From NCBI RefSeq assembly GCF_040436345.1, contig NC_133236.1, forward strand, positions 13,446,443 through 13,510,442: 64,000 nucleotides of DNA, given 5' to 3'. The notes below the pieces were generated by a model. The model did no database searches. It was given only the letters and a program-made list of their open reading frames with translations, and was not told where the DNA came from. Numbering within the stretch: the first letter of the stretch is position 1; each line of letters begins with the position of its first letter. Of this stretch, positions 35,609 through 63,000 are shown piece after piece. The translations under genes and the position numbers were made by a program. Source of the stretch: Pagrus major. Lineage: Eukaryota > Chordata > Actinopteri > Spariformes > Sparidae.

Positions 35609-37584
35609 ACATCAAGAAAACAAAAACAGAGTATGTAGAATAAATATATGGACAGCAGGGATAAGGTGAATGTGCATATACTATCTATGTATGTACATGA
35701 GACACAAATAATTACAGAATGTAAGGGCAACCAGGGTGTGTTGTTGTTGTGCAAAGATAGTAAGTATAAAATGAAGGTTAACATTATAAAAACAGAAATA
35801 GAAGTGATGAAGTGTACTGACTGATGTGTACTGATTTAAAGACAACAGTGAGACAGAGAACAGTCTCAGAGGTTAGCATCTGAAAAACACAGCCAATCAA
35901 CGGCTGTGTTTTCAGTGCAGTAGGCTAACCTGTCCCATCTTGTATCCATGAAGCTTTTATTTTGAAATCACTCATCCGGGTCCCTACAGGCCAAGCAAGC
36001 TCGCGCTGACTCGGACGGTAGCCCTGTGACGTCGCGAGACATCAAGCTAGCCTTAAAAAACGTGACGGTGGAACCGGAAGTGTGATGAGTTTGTCTTCAG
36101 AACAAAAGCGCAGCTAAGTGTAACTGGATATATGCCGGATAAGTGATTGAGTGATGTATTTAAAACCTTTTGTTGCATTTAAATTGTATTTATCTGCATC
36201 TATTTATAGTTTGTTTATTTAGATTTAATATTCTGGGGGACAGGGGGAATGATTTGATTGGATGGGATTTTTCTTTTGCGCTTTTGATTCATGAAAACAT
36301 ATTTAAAACACCCTCACCCAAAAAAATCTTTCTTTGTTGGCCCATTATAGGCTGACAAAAATTCATTTTCAAAGACGTCAAATGCATTGTTATTAATATT
36401 TTTTATCTATAAATAACGACATGACACTTGAATGTTGGATCACCTTGCCAGCGGGCCACATTAACCTCATTTCCCTCCATCTTTCTGTGCAATGCGAAGA
36501 GCTTTTGTGTGCTGAAATACAGCTTTGACTGGTGGCAACTTAAACACAGATGGATTTGGGAATATGCAACATGAAAACACAATGCAAGATGTCTCTTATA
36601 CACTGAGACAGACATATATTCAAACCATAACCTTGGCCTATATCCCACTGCAATTATGGATGGATTGACCCACTAGGGAGCTCTCTGGGAGAGGGAGGTG
36701 TCTTTTCTTGTCGTTATTAAATTTATTTTGACCAGCTCAGACACGACAGGTGAAAACTACATCATCTGGGGCTTTCACAATATCAGATTTTCACTTCAAG
36801 GTCATTGTGCCCTGAAGAATTTACAATAATGATATTGTCGCAACAAGAACAGAGAAGTGGAAAGTCTGTAACCATAGCTGTACTAAAGCATACAAAAAGA
36901 ACAATTACGCCTGATGATTCTTTCCATTGCATAACCGCCGAAACAGAAACAGAAATTAACTAAGTGATTAATATTGATATCATGATCTGATATCAATATT
37001 TCATTTTTTAATATCATCGTTGTCGTCAGTAGCGTAGCCTTGAGAGAGAGAGAGAGACACACAGGCAGACAGAGAGAGCAGCTTTAATGGTGCATGTTGC
37101 CAAATAAATTTGAAGTGGATTTAATTACCATGGACTATTTGTTAATGAGTGCAGGGCATTTGGGCCCTCTAACGGCTGGGGCCCCAAGACAGTTGCCCAC
37201 AATGCCTGGCTGCTAATCCACCTTCACTGCACTCAAACGTGAGGTAAGGTTAAAAGAAGATGGCCTGTGAAAATATTATTATACAAGATAGAAGGTAAAT
37301 TAATTTGTCATTTTTTTAAACAAGGGTTTAAAGGAACCTGTAACTGTTCACATGCTCAGTCACAGCTCCACCGACGTAGACAGGGGTGTGTGTCTTTGCC
37401 TCCTTTTTTTCCTTAAAATCAACAATCAGCTCCTTGGGTTTGCTGACGTTGAGCTGGAGATTGTTTCATGTGCACCACTCTTTAAGACTGTTGATCATAT
37501 ATATCATAATATAGCTCGAGGGGGGGCTTGAGTTAGGGTAAAAATTGCCAGGATGCGAAGTTGAAGGGGTGTTTTAATTTGAAG

Positions 37585-37665
37585 AACCCTGCCGGAAGTG
37601 TCACTTTCACTCTGAGTGGCTTGACGCTGGCGGTAGGAATGGCGGCTAAGATTACTAGAGGAAGG
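37585..37665 (+). promoter_or_regulatory. Candidate reps1 core promoter
   Basis: An ETS-type ccggaagtg near 37592 and a YY1-like aatggcggctaag near 37638 lie about 600 bases upstream of the reps1 ATG, in CpG-containing DNA with no TATA box. Both motifs are typical of housekeeping start sites. The transcription start is not defined by the sequence alone. Confidence 0.45.
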
Positions 37666-38235
37666 AGCCCAAAGACCATGAAACTTTACTTCTAACGGCC
37701 CCGCAGAGGAATTTGTCTCTAGCGAAACGCAGAAACACCATCCCACAACGGATTGCAGAGAGAAGAAGTGCTATAACGTGAGACTAACGCGGTAAACGTC
37801 CGGGCTGAGGAAGTGGAGGCACTTTGCGACTTGCTAGTTAGCTTAACGTTAGTGCCACTGACTTTGATTCAAGGTAGCTGTTAGCTCGCCGTACCACTAG
37901 CCAGCTGTTGGCTACTTGGCTTGACTGGCCCAACAAGTTAACTAAGTGATTAACTGTATGAAGGCATTCCTGGTTTGGATTTTTGAATGGTGATCAGCTC
38001 TCTTTGATAGCAGACAGTGTTAGGGGGTTTTACAGAGAGTGGGATCGGGCGACAACAAGTCGACACAGCGCGTTGTGAACATTATTACAGCTAACCTCAA
38101 CGTTAGCTAGTACAGCAACGCTAGCTAAGTTGGGATCCTGAAGTCTCGCCCATTTTTTGGATCCTGCCCCAGCCATTGGCTAAGGGGCTAATCAACAGCC
38201 AAGTAGTCTGCTTTTCAGGTCCGATTGGTACTACG

Positions 38236-54785
<16,550 letters not shown>

Positions 54786-55324
54786 CCAACGTGAGGAGGA
54801 AACCTCGGCTGTATTTCATCTGAAGCGAGGCTGTGGCCCTCGCTGTGACCCTCCATCACTCCCTCCCTCCCTCCTTCCTTCCACCATCTCAGCTTTCCCT
54901 GGAGGCTCCGACCTGCCACAGGGCGCTCCGTTAAAACTGTTAAAAAGCTCAATCACACACGTATTAATCATAAACCGGAAGGACCTGAGAGTCTTACCTT
55001 GAGGAGGAGGTACAGGAGCGAGAGGAGGTTTTACAAACTGGCACTTTTCAATTTCTCTGAAGAGAGGTGAACGTGAGGACGACAGCAGACTCAGAAATGG
55101 TTAGGAGCGGCGGACAAGACGCTCCGAAGACAAACTGCTGGTGTCCGATAACTCTGGATGACTGAAGAAGAAAGGCGGAGTGTGTTTGACGTGTGTGTGT
55201 GACTGTTTGTGCATCTGTGCTCCTGTTTAGTGACTTACCTGAGGCTAGCACCAATATGTTTATTCTCTCTGTGGGTACAGACTCGGCCACACCAAACTCC
55301 TATTAGAAAACTGGTAAATTTAAA

Positions 55325-55595
55325 GAAAGTTCAGTAATTTGGGATAATGCACCTCTTTACTTTCTTTCTTAGAGATGGATGAGAAGATATAAACTGGTCT
55401 CATGTGTTTTAAGTACAGAGATGGAGTCTGCAATTAACTTACCTTAGCATAAAGACTGGAAGCAAGAGGAAACGGTTAGCCTGGCTCTGTCTTAGGTTTA
55501 AAAACTACACCTACCTGCATCTCTGAACTTCAGTAATTATCATGTCTGTTGTTTGTTTGATCTGTACAATAACAGAAAAGTCAACACAGTAAAAG
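55325..55595 (+). repeat. Teleost interspersed repeat inside the reps1 3' UTR
   Basis: The phrases 'gatgagaagatataaactgg', 'ctcatgtgttttaagtac', 'agcataaagactggaagcaa' and 'gttagcctggctctgtc' match an abundant fish repeat with the consensus feel AGCATAAAGACTGGAAACAG...AGCCTGGCTCTGTC. It is diverged, so probably an old insertion. Confidence 0.65.
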
Positions 55596-57710
55596 TATGT
55601 GTCTTTTTCAAAATGTTGAACTATATTCTAATTGCCCTCTCACTTATTGGCAAACCTATTTCCCTACCGCTGTGAATACCGTACAAAAATTGTTGGAAAC
55701 AGGGCTTCAGGAATTTCTGCTTTATCTACTGTACATTTTCCTGAATGTTCAATGTCCATTTTCAAAACAGTCTGTTAAAAATAGGTAGCAGAGTCATGCT
55801 ACAACATATATAAGAAGCTTTGAAAACACGAGGAAGTCTACACCAGGAATCTATGCCTGCCATTAAGGAAGGAATGTAAAATTGGCATTTTTTTGACTGG
55901 AGTTTGGTTTGGTCGGCCTCTCCTTGAAATATACTGGGCTACTTCTGGACAGGACTTGGCATGTGTGTTTGTGTGAGGCCTTTAATGGCAAAATCATCAT
56001 GGTGAAGGCTTTTTTTTTTTGACTCATCCTGCGACATGAACTCAACCCACCTCCCTCTTCTAACTGCCCCTCGAAGTCTACGTGTGTGTGTGTGTTTGTT
56101 TGTGTGTGTGTTGTCACGATGCAGTGAATGAAAGAATGTGCTTTGTCGTCTTTCTCTATGTTACACAGTGTTTGGGGATTGATGTGACTGAATGGTTTAA
56201 CTTTATGCCAAATGACTGAACTCTCTCACCTCTACTTGGGCTGTGTTTTAAAGGAAAAATGCGACCTCTTTTCCCTCCTCAAAGGTTTCTTTTTGGTTGC
56301 TGCGGTTATTTCCAGTCTTTAATTTCACCTGGATGAGAAACCATTCAGTCAAAACAGACATTCACTTGAAGGGGTTTGAAGATATTCCAGCTGCTTGACT
56401 GCAGGAGGCGGCATTTATGAAGAATCGCGTTGCCGATCCGGGAGAAGTTTTCCTGTGATTTCCCGGTCGGCGAACGCACAGATCCAAACTGACGGTGCAG
56501 ATGAGAGTTCTGTTTTCCAATCGGGCAGTCGGCACTATGCAAGTACGGGACGATACATCTTCAACTATACTTAGCTGTTTGTACTATGATAGTAGCAACT
56601 GTGTGAGCAGTATACTCTGGTTTTTGTATCTTAGATCTTCCAAAAAAAAAAAAAAAACACCATCTACTGTATGTTTGTGATTCATTTTTGCCTTTTTTTC
56701 TGTTTTGGTACTGACGAGCAGTCCGCTTCCCCTCCGCGCCCGGCTCCAGAGGGAAGTAAACTCCAGATCAGTGTTTTATCAGGGCACTATCACCCTAAAA
56801 TCTGCAAGATACGACCCTTTAGTGGTTGTAGATGAAGCTTAAACGGAGACCAGTCAACAGAATGGGAGACCTGAATGACCCAACTGCACTTTGAACTCCT
56901 TATTTCTTTTTTTTTCTCCTTTTTTTTAAACTTGTCGTGTTCCTCTTTGCTTTCTTTTTAACCTGCATGTTGTATTTGTCTTTCGCGTGTATTTAAAAAA
57001 AAAAAAGAAGATGCTTTAAGAAGAAAAAATAATGAACCACTCGAGTTTTATTTCTTCAGTACAACCTGGAAACTGTAAGGTTTTTGTGCCAGTACCCTAA
57101 AATATCCTGTCTTGTTTTGTTTGGTTAAATCTCTTCTTTTTTTAATATAAATGTCTCGTCCCTGGAGCTTCCTGTGTGTGTGCGAAGAATCTGCCTTACT
57201 CCCCCCTACTGGCGTTCAGGTTTCCGCATTGGCTGACTGACCTCTCTTCCTTGTTGTATCAAGGCTCGCCTTCTTTTTTCTGCTGTTGAGGACGATGATG
57301 TGTGTGTGTGTGTGCGTGTGAGTGTGTTATATTGTTTCCAGACCTGGAACTAATACCATTTAAAACCCTATTAAAAACATTGATGTGGGATTGATTTATG
57401 TTTGCTAGCACAATAGCTCCCCTTCGTCCCCGAACCCACGAGGCAATCCACGGCAGGCAGAAGCAATCAGTCGATAACAAAAAGTCTTTGATGGGATTTT
57501 GAATGCTATTTGCTCCCAGATCTGTGTTGTATATTGTATATGATACACACTTTTGGACTCATATGTAAATTTGCATTAATTGCTGACTAACAGCGAAAGA
57601 ATATTCTATTTAATTCCTTCTCTCTTGGCTGTGGGATCCTAGATGTTTAACTGCATGGATGTACTGTATCTCTGCAGAGTCAACTAGCAGCTGTGTGATT
57701 TTTACACAAA

Positions 57711-57716
57711 AATAAA
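57711..57716 (+). terminator. reps1 polyadenylation signal AATAAA
   Basis: AATAAA at the end of a gene-free stretch downstream of reps1. A MITE begins about 100 bases later. Confidence 0.6.
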
Positions 57717-57818
57717 AACGGCACAATATTTTAAACGCTGCTCTCTCTGCTGACTTCTTTATCGTTAAGTAAGAATATGGTCCTACTGAACACGCACGTC
57801 TCTGCTCGGGTTAGAATC

Positions 57819-58170
57819 GTCACTATGTGGTTTTGTAAAATAAATGTTAATAATTACAATTTTAATGAGCTAATAATACAAACTCAGAAATATTTATTTT
57901 TTCCATGACTGAATAAACAAGCTGTTTTCAGAGGAAAATAAGGTCCCCAGAACACTGTTTGAAGCTAGAAAGGTGGCAGGGTCCGCCACATATAAACAAA
58001 GTAAAACAGTGAAATTGTTTTGTCCTTAAAGGTCAGTTTGTTTATTCGGTTCATTCAGTCATGAAAACAGAGTTTGTTTGTTTGTTTTATTTAGTTTGTT
58101 TAGGCATAAAAAAAACAGTCAATGAAGATCATAATATTTCTTCCCTAAAACTACATAGTGCACCTTTAAA
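57819..58170 (+). mobile_element. MITE, 'GCACTATGTAGTTTTGGGG' family, downstream of reps1
   Basis: Ends tcactatgtggttttg and aaaactacatagtgcacctt, with the family core 'caagctgttttcagaggaaa' and 'gaaaggtggcagggtccgcc'. This is the best preserved forward copy in the window. Confidence 0.8.
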
Positions 58171-58655
58171 AGTATAAATAATTGTGTGCAGATTGGCCTA
58201 AACAGTGAATGAAATCCAACCTCTGTCACATCTGTATTTCACAGTGGATTTTTTGAATACATTTTTTGCACAGTGGATTCAAAACGTGTCTCGGAGGTGC
58301 TCAGCTGTTTCTGCACTGAAGCCACGAAAGACAAACTTAAGAGACGTCTGGAGCTCTCGATGGCTGAAGAGCATAAACATCTGAAGGGTTGTTACCAGGG
58401 GCCTGTTTCAGGAAGCAAGTTTAACAAACTCTGAGTCAAAACCTGAACTCTAGGTTGACCAACTCTGAGCTGTCAAACTCAGAGTTTTCGGTTTCAGAAC
58501 AGGTGTTAACAATTAGTTCAATCAACTCTGAGTCAAGGTTAACCTGAGTGAAGCTCGTGCATGAGGATATAAAAAGCCCTCATCAGTGGAACGCAGATAA
58601 CATGATCCACCATAGCAACAGGTGAAAAAAGCCTCGATCCTCCTACTTCTCCCCA

Positions 58656-59395
58656 GTGGAGTTGGAAATATTAATGACTGCATATGCAGAAAATGAGCAT
58701 ATTTTCAAAAGACAAAGCAATACTGGGGCAGCAGCAAAATAGCGAGAGCTTGTGTGGCAGAAAATTGCTGACCGAGTCAAGGCGTGAGTTTTAATTGGAA
58801 AAAAAAAAGAAATGTTTCGTCTTGAGTGTTCCACTCATTTAACATTTATATTCTATATGTGTGTTTGAGCGCACAGGTGCAACCCAACAGGCACAAAACG
58901 GACTGCAACGGGCAGCAACTAAAGATGAAATATAAAAATATAGTCCAAACAGGTAAGGTATAATTTAATTACAAGCAATTGTGGTGTTGTTATAGCCTGC
59001 CCTCATTAAACAGCATTCAGTGGCTACATTCAACATGTGATAGCGATATTTAAGTAATTAGGAAAATCCCCTAAACAAAGAAAAAGCCAAATCTTCAGCC
59101 ATCCCATCACTGCCAGTATTTAATATTGTCTATATGAAAGCCACACCTAAATGCCTGTTGTACATGCATGTCTCCAAATTTTTGTTTTCTGGATATGTTC
59201 AAATTTGACCTCCAGTATAGCCAACAGAAAAAAGGCTGAGGCCCGCAAAACAGGTGGCGGTCCACCACCACCACCACTCACAGAGGCTGAAGAGATGCCC
59301 TCAGTCAGAACAGTGGGCGACCTATTGCTGAGGGCATCTCTGGGGGGAGCTCATCAGAGCCAGCCACGCCCCAGGACACAAGGGCCTACATAAGA
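58656..59395 (+). pseudogene. Harbinger Myb/SANT-like DNA-binding protein relic
   Basis: The plus strand reads VELEILMTAYAENEHIFKRQ followed by SNTGAAAK, a stop, then RELVWQKIADRVKA. This is the N-terminal trihelix-like segment of Harbinger-associated Myb proteins. A gt donor follows at 58785. A second block near 58870-58950 (QLKMKYKNIVQT) is frame-shifted. A third (59221-59395) reads RKKAEARKTGGGPPPPPLTE, the typical linker. The in-frame stop and the frameshift make it non-functional. Confidence 0.7.
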
Positions 59396-60413
59396 GGTAA
59401 GTTATTTAAATGAATGGCATATTTACATTCATCCTTTTTCTACTGTTAGCTCAGTAATGGCCATCCATTCATCATAGACACAACTTGGCACACTGATTTT
59501 TCTTGTAGCAGTACGCTACAGTTCTGTTATTGGCTGCTGTTGCTCTCAGATATCAATCTATTTCAAGGTGACTCAGAGTCTGAAAAATTGTGATGGGACC
59601 TGCACACTATTGTAAAAAAAAAAGAAAAAAAAAGAAATGTACATTAGGTGGGGCACTTTTCTGGGTAATCATCAACTGACTAATCTTCTTCAACCAGTTA
59701 CTGATGGTGTAATCTGTCTCGTGGAGCCTTCTGCTATAAGAGACCTCCATGATGTTGTAAGTACTCTTAATATTCCACAGAGTTGTCATGATGGGTAGAC
59801 TATAACACAATAATTTCTTTTTATTACAGGAGGACGATGAAGACACCCTATCTGCCGCCACAGAGAGGGAAGTTGCAGAAAGGCCTGTTGTGGTTCACAC
59901 CTCTTTAAAATAACTTTGGTTTCAGTTAATGATAGTGTTGTTCCACAATGCAACTTGCAGCTTCTTTCTCTCTAACAGAGCAATGCTGGAAATTACAATG
60001 AGGAAGAGGGTCCATCAACCTCCACAGCACAGGTTTCCTCAGTAAGATGTTGTTCAGCATTGACCCATAACTTACTATAACACTAAGTAGACATGGCACT
60101 GTGAAATTCAACGTCATTTGTGTTCCTATAGCTCCCTGTGAAACAACTGTACAAGGTGTACTTGCAGACACAAATCAATAAGTAAAATCTGGAAATGGAT
60201 CACATAAGGCTGCAGATCAAAAAGACACAAATGGAAATACAACTGCTGGATCAACAGTTAAGGGTGGGTGATGTGCTCACAGGTGCATGATTTTCAATTG
60301 TTTCAACAACAAAAGATTAACTGTACAACATTTGTACTTCCAGGAAATAAAGAAGACCTCATAAAATAAGAGGCATATTGTCTTTCTTTGACACTGGGGA
60401 GGTGATGGGTCAG

Positions 60414-60618
60414 TTAGAAATGGTTGGAGCATATCATGTCTCTAACAGCTCTACCATCTCGTGCATCAGCACGGGGGTTAGGATTATTGTCTGGATCATC
60501 AGACCGCTGATAATGATAAAACATCCAATCGGGGTCTGATAATCTTCTCCCGACGGAGATTTCTGCGGAGTATTTGCGCTTCGACATCAACTGGCTCCTC
60601 GAGAAACGGACACGCCAT
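60414..60618 (-). pseudogene. HARBI1-like transposase, N-terminus joined to C-terminus by deletion
   Basis: From the ATG at 60618 the frame reads MACPFLEEPVDVEAQILRRN and continues LRREKII, a typical fish HARBI1-like start, then stops at 60501-60499. Directly after it, another frame reads DPDNNPNPRADARDGRAVRD, then MICSNHF and a stop at 60416-60414, which looks like the C-terminal tail. The catalytic DDE region is absent, so an internal deletion has fused the two ends. Confidence 0.6.
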
Positions 60619-60646
60619 GTCTGCAGGCTTCAACTTAAGAGCAGGC

Positions 60647-62270
60647 CCTGCCGAGAAGTGACTGCACCGTGTAACTCTGGATTACAAGGAGTGATATTGA
60701 CCAAATTCACTGTACATGCACCTGGTTTCCTCTACTATTAATGCTGAAAAGACAGAGAATGTAACCCCTCCCAATCCAGAGTTACAGGGTGCAGTCACTT
60801 TTTGTCAGGGCCTGCCGAAAAGTGACTGCACCCTGTAACTCTGGATTGGGAGGGGTTACATTCTCTGTCTTTTCAGCATTAATAGTAGAGGAAACCAGGT
60901 GCATATACAGCCCTGCCGAAAAGTGACTGCACCCTGTAACTCTGGATTGGGAGGGGTTACATTCTCTGTCTTTTCAGCATTAACAGTAGAGGAAACCAGG
61001 TGCATGTACAGTGAATTTGGTCAATATCACTCCTTGCAATCCAGAGTTACAGGGTGCAGTCACTTTTCGGCAGGCCCTGCCAAAAAGTGACTGCACCCTG
61101 TAACTCTGGCCCTGCCGAAAAGTGACTGCACCCTGTAACTCTGGATTGGGAGGGGTTACATTCTCTATCTTTTCAGCATTAATAGTAGAGGAAACCAGGT
61201 GCATGTACAGTGAATTTGGTCAATATCACTCCTTGCAATCCAGAGTTACAGGGTGCAGTCACTTTTCGGCAGGCCCTGCCGAAAAGTGACTGCACCCTGT
61301 AACTCTGGATTGGGAGTGGTTACATTCTCTATCTTTTCAGCATTAATAGTAGAGGAAACCAGGTGCATGTACCGTGAATTTGGTCAATATCACTCCTTGC
61401 AATCCAGAGTTACAGGGTGCAGTCACTTTTCGGCAGGCCCTGCCGAAACTACACCCCGTAACTCTGGATTGCAAGGAGTGATATTGACCAAATTCACTGT
61501 ACATGCACCTGGTTTCCTCTACTATTAATGCTGAAAAGACAGAGAATGTAACCCCTCCCAATCCAGAGTTACAGGGTGCAGTCACTTTTCGGCAGGCCCT
61601 GCCGAAAAGTGACTGCACCCTGTAACTCTGGATTGCAAGGAGTGATATTGACCAAATTCACTGTACATGCACCTGGTTTCCTCTACTATTAATGCTGAAA
61701 AGACAGAGAATGTAACCCCTCCCAATCCAGAGTTACAGGGTGCAGTCACTTTTCGGCAGGGCCAAATTCACGGTACATGCACCTGGTTTCCTCTACTGTT
61801 AATGCTGAAAAGACAGAGAATGTAACCCCTCCCAATCCAGAGTTACAGGGTGCAGTCACTTTTCGGCAGGCCCTGCCGAAAAGTGACTGCACCCTGTAAC
61901 TCTGGATTGCAAGGAGTGATATTGACCAAATTCACTGTACATGCACCTGGTTTCCTCTACTATTAATGCTGAAAAGATAGAGAATGTAACCACTCCCAAT
62001 CCAGAGTTACAGGGTGCAGTCACTTTTCGGCAGGGCCAGAGGTACAGGGTGCAGTCACTTTTTGGCAGGGCCTGCCGAAAAGTGACTGCACCCTGTAACT
62101 CTGGATTGCAAGGAGTGATATTGACCAAATTCACTGTACATGCACCTGGTTTCCTCTACTATTAATGCTGAAAAGACAGAGAATGTAACCCCTCCCAATC
62201 CAGAGTTGCAGGGTGCAGTCACTTTTCGGCAGGGCCAGAGTTACAGGGTGCAGTCACTTTTCGGCAGGCC
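60647..62270. mobile_element. Mirrored array of a 163-bp terminal-inverted-repeat element
   Basis: Thirteen abutting pieces. The unit is about 163 bp, with a perfect 38-bp inverted repeat at its ends (cctgccgaaaagtgactgca ...) and an ~87-bp core. Approximate pieces: 60647-60809 R; 60811-60910 F truncated; 60911-61074 F; 61075-61109 end only; 61110-61273 F; 61274-61437 F; 61438-61597 R; 61598-61761 R; 61762-61870 R truncated; 61871-62035 R; 62036-62069 end only; 62070-62234 R; 62235-62270 end only. F and R denote core orientation. Pieces join end to end with GGCAGGCCCTGCC-like junctions and no host DNA between. Open frames across it are repeat artefacts. Confidence 0.9.
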
Positions 62271-63000
62271 AATAGAAAGAATACTCTCCAGCCGTTGGAT
62301 TAATCAAGCGCCACACATCTATTACAGCAAGCTGAGTTTGAAACTCCATAAAGGCTGCTGATATCTGTTTATCTGAGGGAAGGGGGAACTAGATCTGTCT
62401 AATGTAGGGTCACAAACAGAATTAAAATCACCACCTATAATAAGAGGGCCCTCCATGAACTGAGATATTGCTGGGCACAGAGAAGCAAAAAACAAAGATT
62501 GTTGTGTGTTTGGAGCATACAAGCTCACAGGGGTCAGTTTTTCATTTTGTAAACAGCCTGAGGTAATAACATATCTCCCATCATTATCATGATGCATACT
62601 AGAAAATTTAAAGGGGAGTTTTTTTTAAATTAAAATACTAACACCTCTGCTTCCTTTGAAACCAGGGGAGGAGAACACCTGCCCAACCCATTTCTGTCTC
62701 AGCTTGTTTGATTCTGTAGCATTCAGATGGGTCTCCTGCAGCATGGCCATGTCACAATTAATAGAGTTAAGATACATCAACATTTTGTATCGTTTAATTA
62801 GATTGTTGATTACATTTACATTCAAACTGACCAAAGTAATTTTGTTCAATTGAGTATCCATAATATAACAAATGCATCATATGAATCAAAATACTGATGG
62901 CACACATCTTTAGTAACCACAAGTGCGCACCAGGTGAGACAGCATTCTGGTGTGCACCCAGAGCCCGCTGCAGGAGATAGCATATGAACATAAACTTAAT
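62271..63000 (-). mobile_element. LINE (L1-like) ORF2 5' part: endonuclease domain, truncated
   Basis: The minus strand from about 62861 reads ITLVSLNVN..., ...[11 protein letters not shown] and SRGVSILI, then, after a break, GRYVITSGCLQNEKL, SLYAPN and PLIIGGDFNSVCDPTLDR. These are the start, the QETH motif and the GGDFN motif of an apurinic-type LINE endonuclease. After a further frameshift it reads DVWRLINPTAGEYSF and ends exactly at the element array (62270). Reverse transcriptase is absent. 62862-63000 is likely its upstream spacer. Confidence 0.75.

Larger units (their letters stand above)
34541..37580. other. Intergenic DNA between abracl and reps1
   Basis: No coding exon is visible. 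The region has a (TAA)n/poly-A stretch at about 34722-34760, (AT)n at 35394-35458, (AAT)n at 35558-35608, a CpG-rich promoter-like patch at 35970-36085 and a (GA)n run near 37043-37060. Long Leu-rich open frames on the minus strand here come from the AAT repeat. Confidence 0.5.
54786..57735 (+). other. reps1 3' UTR
   Basis: No other gene intervenes between the stop at 54785 and an AATAAA at 57711-57716, which lies in 'acacaaaaataaaaacgg' and is followed by a T-rich context. This gives a UTR of about 2.9 kb. It contains an interspersed-repeat relic (about 55325-55595), a poly-A run at 56641-56656 and a (TG)n near 57300. Confidence 0.6.
58393..60645 (+). mobile_element. Internally deleted PIF/Harbinger-type DNA transposon
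   Basis: The left edge (ggggcctgtttcaggaagca and the following 'caaactctgagtcaa' repeats) resembles the terminal region of fish Harbinger elements. Inside are relics of both expected genes: a Myb/SANT-like protein on the plus strand (58656-59395) and the two ends of a HARBI1-like transposase on the minus strand (60414-60618). No matching right terminal repeat is visible; the 163-bp element array begins where it should be. Confidence 0.65.

Noticed and set aside
35527-35784. Leu-rich 85-aa minus-strand frame
   Set aside because: Product of the (AAT)n microsatellite.
38176-38235. In-frame N-terminal extension of reps1
   Set aside because: It begins with TTG, not ATG, and contains a ttttcag acceptor-like site. 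The human protein starts at the residue equivalent to the ATG at 38236.
60647-62270. CRISPR-like regular repeat pattern
   Set aside because: Eukaryotic context. Repeats alternate orientation and include their 'spacers' as part of the repeated unit.
60899-62361. Several 70-90 aa frames on both strands with nearly the same sequence
   Set aside because: They are translations of the tandem inverted-repeat element, reading in both directions, with no codon-level conservation signal.
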